Assembly (NCBI GenBank): GCA_018004935.1
Contig: JAGNBF010000078.1
Coordinates: forward strand, 1 to 34,877
Origin: Chloroflexota bacterium
GTDB lineage: Bacteria; Chloroflexota; Anaerolineae; Promineifilales; Promineifilaceae
Direction: 5' to 3'
Length of the DNA stretch: 34,877 bases
Part shown: positions 1 to 5,357 of the stretch, piece by piece
Layout of the letters: every line of letters starts with the position of its first letter
Numbering within the stretch: position 1 is the stretch's first letter
The notes under the pieces: generated by a model
The model's database searches: none
What the model was told of the DNA's origin: nothing
What the model saw: only the letters and a program-made list of their open reading frames with translations
Translations under genes and position numbers: made by a program

Positions 1-1
1 A

Positions 2-766
2 GAACCCCAACCCGACGATTGCCCGCAATGTGGCTCCAAACGGATTCGTTACTTTGGCCTGGGCACAGAGGAACTTGAGGAGCAGGTACAGCAACGATGG
101 CCGGAAGCGCGGCTGGTGCGTTGGGATCGAGACACCACCGCCGGGCGCGACAGCCACGAACAGCTACTCGCCAGCTTCATCAACCAGGAGTCGGATATTT
201 TGGTGGGCACGCAGATGATCGCCAAAGGGCTGGATTTGCCGCTGGTGACGCTGGTGGGGGTTATTTCGGCGGATGTGTCGTTGGGATTGCCGGATTACAG
301 GACGGGGGAACGTACCTTCCAGATTTTAACGCAGGTGGCGGGACGGGCGGGGCGCGGTCTACTAGGGGGCCGGGTGATTGTGCAGACGTACCAACCGGAG
401 CATTATGCCATTATCGCGGCCGCGAGCCACGACTACACCCAGTTCTACCTCGAAGAAATCCGCTTCCGCACCCAGCATAGCCTGCCCCCCTTCCGCCGCC
501 TGGCCCGCCTCATCATTGCCGACCCGGTAGACCAACGGGCCAAGCGCCAGGCCGACGAGTTAGCCCACGGCCTGCGCCTGCACATCCGCGACAAAGCGTT
601 GGGTGGCACAGAAATCCTCGGCCCCACGCCCCCCTTCTTCAGCCGGATTGAGGGTCGCTATCGCTGGCAAATCATCATCCGCTCCCCCGATCCCATCCGC
701 CTGCTGGAAGATTTCCCCATTCCCACCCCCTGGGTGGTAGATATTGATCCGGTGAGTACGCTATAA
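2..766 (+). CDS. priA: Primosomal protein N' (PriA helicase), C-terminal part
   Basis: PriA is the 3'-5' DNA helicase that reloads the replisome at stalled forks. The window opens inside the gene; the frame is open from base 2, so the N-terminal DNA-binding region and Walker motifs lie outside. Visible parts are the end of the zinc-binding region (a CPQCGS motif just after the start of the window), a typical GLGTEELEEQV stretch, and the helicase C-lobe with ILVGTQMIAKGLDLPLVTLVGV and QVAGRAGRG (motifs V and VI), followed by the conserved C-terminal domain ending in WVVDIDP. The stop codon is at 764-766. One GCGGCCGC octamer (416) encodes Ala-Ala-Ala here. Family assignment is clear; only completeness is unknown. 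Confidence 0.95.
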   Translation, partial: EPQPDDCPQCGSKRIRYFGLGTEELEEQVQQRWPEARLVRWDRDTTAGRDSHEQLLASFINQESDILVGTQMIAKGLDLPLVTLVGVISADVSLGLPDYRTGERTFQILTQVAGRAGRGLLGGRVIVQTYQPEHYAIIAAASHDYTQFYLEEIRFRTQHSLPPFRRLARLIIADPVDQRAKRQADELAHGLRLHIRDKALGGTEILGPTPPFFSRIEGRYRWQIIIRSPDPIRLLEDFPIPTPWVVDIDPVSTL

Positions 767-835
767 TTGGCCTGAATTCTGCACCAAAAATGACCTGTTT
801 AGCTTAACGGCTACCAGTTCCAGAGGTAAAAAGTG

Positions 836-1096
836 ATGCTCACAACCATTCGTGGCACATACCGCAACGGACACATCGAGTTAATTGAACTACCAGATGA
901 TATTCAAGAAGAAACGTTGGTACTGGTTACATTTTTACCGGTGACAATGGTTAATTTGCGCGAACGCGGCATTAGTCGGGAACAAGCCGCTGATTTACGC
1001 GCTCGTTTAACAACCTTTGCTGAAGATTGGGATAACCCAGAAATGGATGTATACGATGACTACGACCATTATAAAGACCGTATTCAGACGGGGTGA
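836..1096 (+). CDS. Antitoxin-like protein of a PemK/MazF-type toxin-antitoxin pair
   Basis: Small acidic protein (86 aa from ATG 836; GTG 833 is just upstream). The N-terminus (TIRGTYRNGHIELIE) resembles the short beta-strand opening of DUF104/AF2212-like antitoxins, and the C-terminus is acidic (EDWDNPEMDVYDDYDHY), as expected for a tail that wraps a toxin. A weak ribosome site (AGAGG) precedes the start. Its 3' end overlaps the next gene, a PemK-like toxin, by 41 bases, which implies translational coupling. Function is inferred mostly from partner and size. It carries no GCGGCCGC octamer, unlike most genes in this window. Confidence 0.7.
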   Translation: MLTTIRGTYRNGHIELIELPDDIQEETLVLVTFLPVTMVNLRERGISREQAADLRARLTTFAEDWDNPEMDVYDDYDHYKDRIQTG

Positions 1097-1421
1097 TGTG
1101 ATTCTTGTTTTATTTCCCAATTCTGACCTTGACACGGCCAAACGCCGTCCAGCCCTTATCGTACAGGCCGATAATCTACAAACAGGCTTATCGCAATATG
1201 TGGTAGCCATGATCACCAGTAACCTAGCCCGTGCTAACCACCCCAGTCGTGTAAAAGTGCTGTATAGAGACGCAAAGGGCAAGAAGTCCGGTTTGTTAAC
1301 TGATTCCATCGTCATGACAGACAATCTGGCAACGGTGGCTGTCTCCGCAATTGAGCGACGTATTGGCACACTATCCATGACAGAAGTTGATAGTGCGTTG
1401 AAACACACGTTAGGTTTATGA
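1056..1421 (+). CDS. PemK/MazF-like toxin (predicted mRNA endoribonuclease)
   Basis: A 121-aa protein with the PemK/MazF fold signature: an N-terminal FRRGDVILVLFPNSD block, then KRRPALIVQAD and a later VAMITSN strand. In the family these residues form the small SH3-like barrel that cleaves mRNA and is neutralised by the upstream antitoxin. I choose ATG 1056 because GRRGD-type strands must be retained and the TTG at 1017 would add a tail unrelated to the family. The stop codon shares ATGA with the start of the PQQ-propeller gene at 1418, so antitoxin, toxin and propeller probably form one transcript. Whether it is an active toxin is unknown. Confidence 0.85.
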   Translation: MTTTIIKTVFRRGDVILVLFPNSDLDTAKRRPALIVQADNLQTGLSQYVVAMITSNLARANHPSRVKVLYRDAKGKKSGLLTDSIVMTDNLATVAVSAIERRIGTLSMTEVDSALKHTLGL

Positions 1422-2467
1422 ATTCAGGACTGGATTGGCCCACCTATATGAACAACCCCCAACGAACTGGGGCAATTACACAGATTGATTTTGAGCCACC
1501 GTATAAACTAGCCTGGTCGTCTAAGCTGGGTGACTATGTTTCATCAAGCCCCATTATTGGGAATGGTTTAGTCTATATTCCCCATGACTACCGCCTTTAT
1601 GCGTTAGACTTAGAGACCGGTAAGCTACAGTGGCAAAATGATAAAGTTGACGCCATTGATCTCACATCTGCAACACTTGGTTACGAAACATTGTATGTGT
1701 GCGGCTATGAATATTTGTATTTTGTTAACCCCGTTACCGGTGATATTGAGAAACGCCTTGACAAAGGAATGGTAAGCACTTCTCCTTGTGTTTGTGATGA
1801 AATAGTATTTTGGCCCGATAGATTTGGCCTGAACGCGGCTAACGCTCATACGGGTGTATATAAGTGGCGATACCCGATGGAACGGGGGATGAAACTCACC
1901 CCTTGTTCTGATGAGGGTATCGTTTGTTGCGCCGACGAGGGAACCGTTTATGCGCTGGATGTTTCAAGTGGTGAACTCTTATGGAAGTGGCCGATTGTCG
2001 GTGCCCATTCTCCAGCCTATACCACAGCGATAGATGCAGGACGCTTATTTGTACCAACGAAAGAAGGTGTATTTGCTCTCAAATTGACAACCGGTGAGCT
2101 ATTATGGCAGCAGGCAATCGCGGCCTTGGCACCCGTTTGTGTCTGTGAAGGAACTATATATGTGGCTTCTTACAAACAAATCTATGCCCTGGCAACTGAA
2201 AATGGAGAGGTATTATGGGTGAATGAACCCAAAGCTCCATTTTTTGCCGATAGATCAGCTCCTATTGTCATTGGCAATTACCTTCATATCGGAGGGGGCC
2301 TTCGTAGTACTATCTTGAGCTTTGATAGAAATCCTGGATCAAACAGGCCCTTCCCATTTTGGCATCATCCAACACGGGATATGGTCTATAGTAGTCCTGC
2401 ATATGCAAACGGGCGGCTTGTCGTTGGGTGTCAGGATGGTCATGTGTATTGTTTGGAGCAAATGTAA
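1418..2467 (+). CDS. PQQ-like beta-propeller repeat protein
   Basis: 349 aa with repeated blades of the form LYALDLETGKLQW, VYALDVSSGELLW, VFALKLTTGELLW and IYALATENGEVLW, the tryptophan-docking repeats of PQQ/BamB-type propellers; roughly seven or eight blades can be seen. There is no signal peptide or lipobox, so unlike BamB it is predicted cytoplasmic. It starts inside the toxin stop codon (ATGA overlap). The propeller is therefore translationally coupled to a toxin-antitoxin pair, an unusual partner, and may act as a protein-interaction or sensing module. No catalytic residues are recognisable. Its stop codon is immediately followed, in the same frame, by a DUF5131 tail fragment. Confidence 0.85.
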   Translation: MNSGLDWPTYMNNPQRTGAITQIDFEPPYKLAWSSKLGDYVSSSPIIGNGLVYIPHDYRLYALDLETGKLQWQNDKVDAIDLTSATLGYETLYVCGYEYLYFVNPVTGDIEKRLDKGMVSTSPCVCDEIVFWPDRFGLNAANAHTGVYKWRYPMERGMKLTPCSDEGIVCCADEGTVYALDVSSGELLWKWPIVGAHSPAYTTAIDAGRLFVPTKEGVFALKLTTGELLWQQAIAALAPVCVCEGTIYVASYKQIYALATENGEVLWVNEPKAPFFADRSAPIVIGNYLHIGGGLRSTILSFDRNPGSNRPFPFWHHPTRDMVYSSPAYANGRLVVGCQDGHVYCLEQM

Positions 2468-2560
2468 GAGGGATGGGGTCGCGGCCGCGAACTTGATGGC
2501 CGCACCTATGATGAAATGCCTATATCTCCTCAGTTCGGTTATAATGCTTGTACTGTGTAA
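2468..2560 (+). pseudogene. DUF5131 (phage Gp37/Gp68) C-terminal remnant, copy 1
   Basis: Directly after the propeller stop codon the same frame reads RGRELDGRTYDEMP and continues to a stop at 2558-2560. This matches the conserved C-terminal signature of DUF5131 proteins (a GRELDGR-T/W-DEMP type ending, from family memory). No start codon or upstream body of that gene is present. The DNA is closely similar to the copies at 3458 and 5187, and the likeness to the 5187 copy runs through the stop codon. It contains a GCGGCCGC octamer at 2481. Best read as a gene remnant or recombination scar. Confidence 0.65.
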
Positions 2561-2587
2561 GGTTTGTACTACAGAAAGAGGTTGGCC

Positions 2588-2941
2588 ATGGACTGGAACA
2601 AAACACAACAAGCCCGTCTGACTGAGTTGCGGCGACGTGAATTAGCCGGGCGTTTGACTGAGGCAGAAAAAGAAGAGTTAGCGGTTGTAATGGCCAAAAT
2701 TGAACAGGAAGAAGCCCGTTATTTAGCCCCGGCCATCGAAAAAATGCGAGCGGAGCAGGCCATCCTGGAGGAGCGTCTGCAAAAGCTCCATGCAGATAAC
2801 GAAGCCCTGGCGAAATTGTTAAATCAACAGGAACAACTGGCAGCCGAGGCACGCCGTTGGTTAGCTGATTTTGAAGCACGGCATTTACGTATTCAACAAA
2901 CTTATACGCGCTTGACTGGAGAAAGATTAACACCTGTATGA
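2588..2941 (+). CDS. Coiled-coil protein paired with an HNH nuclease
   Basis: 117 aa from ATG 2588, chosen because an AGAGG site lies just upstream and the longer TTG start (2564) has none. Nearly the whole protein is charged helix rich in Glu, Lys, Gln and Leu (for example LTEAEKEELAVVMAKIEQEE and ILEERLQKLHADNEALAKLL), predicting a long coiled coil. No enzyme motif is visible. Its stop overlaps the HNH gene start (ATGA), so the two are coupled. The HNH protein ends in its own coiled coil, so a direct complex between the two is plausible but inferred. Confidence 0.75.
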   Translation: MDWNKTQQARLTELRRRELAGRLTEAEKEELAVVMAKIEQEEARYLAPAIEKMRAEQAILEERLQKLHADNEALAKLLNQQEQLAAEARRWLADFEARHLRIQQTYTRLTGERLTPV

Positions 2942-3444
2942 GCATTCCAACAGAAACCAGAAAAGCGATACGCGAAGCATTTGGATACTGCTGTGGTTAC
3001 TGTGGCGTTGCGGAGATTCATGTAGGTAGTGAGCTAGAGGTTGATCATTTTCGCCCTTTGACACATGGTGGTACAAACGATTTGGACAACCTGATCTATG
3101 CTTGCTCGGCCTGTAACCGGTTCAAAGCCGATTATTGGCCTGAAGAGGATGATCCTGATAGTTTTTATTTGTTGCATCCAGCCGAAGACGAAATGAGTAA
3201 CCATTTGACTTTAGTAAATGATGGGCATTTTGTAGGCTTGACGCCGCGTGGTTGGTTTCATATCCAGTGGCTACATCTGAATCGCCCACAATTGATAAGT
3301 TGGCGTTTGACACAGCAGAAAGAAGCAACATTACTGGCAATCGTTGAGCAAGGGGAAATAACTCGTCATCGTCTGCAAATTAGAATTCGAGAACTTGAAC
3401 GAGAAGTGGCTGAATTACAGGAGGTAATTGCCCGTTTGTTATAG
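2938..3444 (+). CDS. HNH endonuclease with C-terminal coiled coil
   Basis: 168 aa. The N-terminal half is a zinc-ribbon HNH nuclease: CGYC near residues 19-22, the metal-binding EVDHFRP at 34-40, the middle Asn of NDLDNLIYACSACN (47-60) and the second Cys pair at 56/59. Such domains cut DNA as restriction, homing or phage nucleases. The C-terminal third (RIRELEREVAELQEVIARLL) is a leucine-rich coiled coil, matching the coupled coiled-coil gene upstream. The pair sits between two DUF5131 tail fragments, next to a toxin-antitoxin unit, so a defence or mobile-element role is likely but unproven. Confidence 0.88.
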   Translation: MSIPTETRKAIREAFGYCCGYCGVAEIHVGSELEVDHFRPLTHGGTNDLDNLIYACSACNRFKADYWPEEDDPDSFYLLHPAEDEMSNHLTLVNDGHFVGLTPRGWFHIQWLHLNRPQLISWRLTQQKEATLLAIVEQGEITRHRLQIRIRELEREVAELQEVIARLL

Positions 3445-3457
3445 ATCAACTAACAAA

Positions 3458-3520
3458 CGCGGCCGCGAACTCGATGGCCGCACCTATGACGAAATGCCTT
3501 ATTTCTCCTGGGTGGTATGA
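3458..3520 (+). pseudogene. DUF5131 C-terminal remnant, copy 2
   Basis: Fourteen bases after the HNH stop, one frame again reads RGRELDGRTYDEMP, then diverges and stops at 3518-3520. The DNA is almost identical to the copies at 2481 and 5187 over about 40 bases, including the GCGGCCGC octamer at 3459, and then shifts by one base relative to copy 1. No start codon or gene body precedes it. Confidence 0.65.
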
Positions 3521-3526
3521 AAACAA

Positions 3527-3550
3527 AAAGAGGCCCATCTGGGCCTCTTT
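3527..3550 (-). terminator. Intrinsic terminator of the hydrolase gene
   Basis: A perfect 11-bp inverted repeat (AAAGAGGCCCA / TGGGCCTCTTT, 2-base loop) ends with a T-run when read on the minus strand, 21 bases past the hydrolase stop. The A/T-rich flanks on both sides could let it work in both directions. Confidence 0.8.
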
Positions 3551-3571
3551 GAAATCAAGTACAAGAACTAG

Positions 3572-4465
3572 TTACTGTAAATACTGCTCCAACCAATCCA
3601 CAATCAACCCCGCCAGTTCCGGTTTCGTCTCCAACATCTCTGTCCCATGTCCGGCATCCTCATAAATGAGAAGTTCTACTTCTCCCGTTGCTAATGAAGC
3701 CATGATTTGGGCGTCCTCAGCCGCCGGGAACAGATCATCCTCACTGGCAATGAGGAACAGCGGCCGCGAACCATAACGCACCACTGCCTCATCTACTGCC
3801 GCACTGTTGTAATTAAGCCCTGCCGACAGCAAAACGACCGTCCGTACCTCTGGCTTATCCGCCCCGGTAAACAGCGCAAGATTAGCCCCAATGCTTCCCC
3901 CAACCAAAGCCGTGCGGGTCGCATCAATATCTTCCCGCTGCGAAAAATAAGTCCACCAACGACGCAGGTCCGCGGCCGCTTTCTCCCAACTATCATCACC
4001 CCCACTTTTACCATGATTGCGAATATCCACTGCCAGCACGGCGTACCCATGCTCAACCAACTGCTGGGCAAAGCCATTACTCTCCCATACCTGCCGATCC
4101 CCGCCCGCCATGTGTAACAGAATGACACCCGGCCAGGGAGCCTCACCCATCCCGGGATAAAACGTGCCCGTCGCTATAACCCGATCCACCGCTTCAATGG
4201 TGACAATGACCGGAGCCAAGGGATCAGGGGTAGCCGTAGCTGTGGGCGTAGCAGTGGGGATGACTGTCGCTGTGGGCAAAGGCGTCGGTGTGCTGGTGGC
4301 GGGGATTGGGGTTGGTGTAGGCAGTGCCTTGGCCGTTTGTGTCAGTGTGGGTATTAAAGCAATCGCTTCGTCAGGTGCAGTCTGGCTCTGGCAACCGATG
4401 AGGGTAAAAAGCACGATAAAACTAAGATAGCGCAGAAAAAATCGCTGTAAAAAAGTTCTCTTCAT
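3572..4465 (-). CDS. Lipoprotein alpha/beta hydrolase (dienelactone-hydrolase-like)
   Basis: 297 aa. It starts with a lipoprotein signal peptide (hydrophobic segment ending LIGC, lipobox Cys about residue 25), then a Pro/Thr-rich linker of about 60 residues typical of surface lipoproteins, then an alpha/beta hydrolase domain. Catalytic elements visible are the nucleophile elbow GGSIGA, the acid in SEDDLFP and the His in AGHGTEM; LLHMAGGDR contributes the oxyanion region. Substrate unknown; an ester or peptide substrate outside the membrane is likely. ATG at 4465 has a GGAG site 9 bases upstream. Two GCGGCCGC octamers (3760, 3972) lie inside. It is transcribed toward the DUF5131/HNH island and ends at its own terminator. 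Confidence 0.88.
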   Translation of the reverse strand: MKRTFLQRFFLRYLSFIVLFTLIGCQSQTAPDEAIALIPTLTQTAKALPTPTPIPATSTPTPLPTATVIPTATPTATATPDPLAPVIVTIEAVDRVIATGTFYPGMGEAPWPGVILLHMAGGDRQVWESNGFAQQLVEHGYAVLAVDIRNHGKSGGDDSWEKAAADLRRWWTYFSQREDIDATRTALVGGSIGANLALFTGADKPEVRTVVLLSAGLNYNSAAVDEAVVRYGSRPLFLIASEDDLFPAAEDAQIMASLATGEVELLIYEDAGHGTEMLETKPELAGLIVDWLEQYLQ

Positions 4466-4488
4466 GGTGCAATGCTCCTAGAAAAATA

Positions 4489-4660
4489 GTGCTGAGTACT
4501 GAGTACTGAGTGCCGAGTGCCGAGTGCCGAGTGCCGAGTGCCGAGTGCTGAGTAAATGCCTACCCACCGACTCGCCCACTCGCCTACTCGCTACTCGCTA
4601 CTCGCTACTCGCTACTCGCCTACTCGCCACTCGCCACTCGCCTACTCGCCACTCGCTACT
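4489..4660. repeat. Head-to-head arrays of heptanucleotide tandem repeats
   Basis: 4489-4553 is a tandem run of a 7-bp unit (GAGTGCC, with early GAGTACT variants). After a 15-base gap, 4569-4660 is a tandem run of ACTCGCC/ACTCGCT/ACTCGCC units. The second array is the near reverse complement of the first, so the whole could fold into a long imperfect hairpin. Similar logic with other units occurs at 14631-14713, 16978-17054, 30736-30863 and 34660-34678. It lies upstream of the hydrolase gene. Not a CRISPR array: units are far too short and there are no spacers. Confidence 0.85.
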
Positions 4661-4900
4661 TTCATCACCGCTTGTGAGCCTGGCTCACGTCATAGCATCA
4701 GGAGCATAACAAAAGAACCTTTCTTTATCTGGTATTGATCTGTACCACTCCCATACCACTAGTGCATCTGAGCAGAAATCCATCGTAGGTTATCCAGTGC
4801 CAGGCACTTACCACACTTTTACATACGACGAACTTCCGCGAACTTGGGCTAGCGGCGCAAGATTGAACCAATCTTGCCCGATTAAAAACGAGCGAATCCT

Positions 4901-5011
4901 GGTTCTTTGGGAAGTCAGGGGGTTGACACCAGATGTAAGGGCTGGCCTTGTGCCTGCCCCGTGTGGGGCAACCACAAGGGTTGCCCGTACCCCACGAAAC
5001 CTCAACGAACC
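4901..5011 (+). repeat. Family R1 111-bp inverted-repeat element, copy A
   Basis: Starts with GGTTCTTTGGGAA and ends with the partly complementary CAACGAACC. The inside holds a nested hairpin (CCTTGTG ... GCCCC/GGGGC ... CACAAGG). Near-identical copies are at 8377, 9830, 10917 and 23230, with shortened ones at 20987 and 28897 and a fragment near 16926. No coding capacity. Read as a MITE-like or REP-like element. Confidence 0.85.
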
Positions 5012-5140
5012 ACCATAATAACAAACCAAAGGCAAAATTTGTCCGGTTCCCTGCTCTATGTTTTCACCTAATCTTTTTTAAGTTTGGGCTGTCATCGAAA
5101 ATGAATTGGTAGATGGGGCTAAAAACGGGAGAATCTCACG

Positions 5141-5266
5141 ATGTGTATGGGTTTCCATGGCAACGGAGGAGTGCGTAAGAAGAAGCGCGGCCGCGAACGC
5201 GATGGCCGCACCTATGACGAAATGCCGGTAACGCCTGAGTTCGCTTATAATGCGCGTATTGCGTAA
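5141..5266 (+). pseudogene. Short ORF carrying the DUF5131 C-terminal signature, copy 3
   Basis: A 41-codon frame from ATG 5141 with a GGGAGA site 7 bases upstream. It reads GGVRKKKRGRERDGRTYDEMP and ends YNARIA before TAA. The GGVRKKK-GRE-DGRTYDEMP string is the characteristic end of DUF5131 (phage Gp37/Gp68) proteins, and here the likeness reaches further upstream than in copies 1 and 2. It is followed by an intrinsic terminator at 5281-5318. It may be a decayed gene end, or a translated basic micropeptide since start, ribosome site and terminator are all present. GCGGCCGC lies at 5187. Confidence 0.6.
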
Positions 5267-5280
5267 ATATGTGTTTATGA

Positions 5281-5318
5281 GTGCGGCCGCGCCTCTAATA
5301 GCGCGGCCGCACTTTTTT
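5281..5318 (+). terminator. Intrinsic terminator whose stem arms are GCGGCCGC octamers
   Basis: GTGCGGCCGCGC and GCGCGGCCGCAC form a perfect 12-bp stem with an 8-base loop, followed by TTTTTT (5313-5318). This is a textbook Rho-independent terminator for the short ORF ending at 5266. Each arm contains the octamer that is over-represented throughout the window. Confidence 0.85.
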
Positions 5319-5357
5319 CTCCTGTCTATCGCCTCAAAACAGGGCCTTTACCTGTGC

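Noticed and set aside
1017-1055. Longer toxin starting at TTG 1017
   Set aside because: The extra residues have no family likeness and would lie entirely within the antitoxin gene; ATG 1056 already includes the full PemK core.
4164-4430. 88-codon Val/Gly-rich plus-strand reading frame
   Set aside because: It is the mirror of the Pro/Thr-rich linker codons of the lipoprotein hydrolase on the other strand.
4489-4660. CRISPR array
   Set aside because: The units are 7 bp without spacers, and no cas gene is near.
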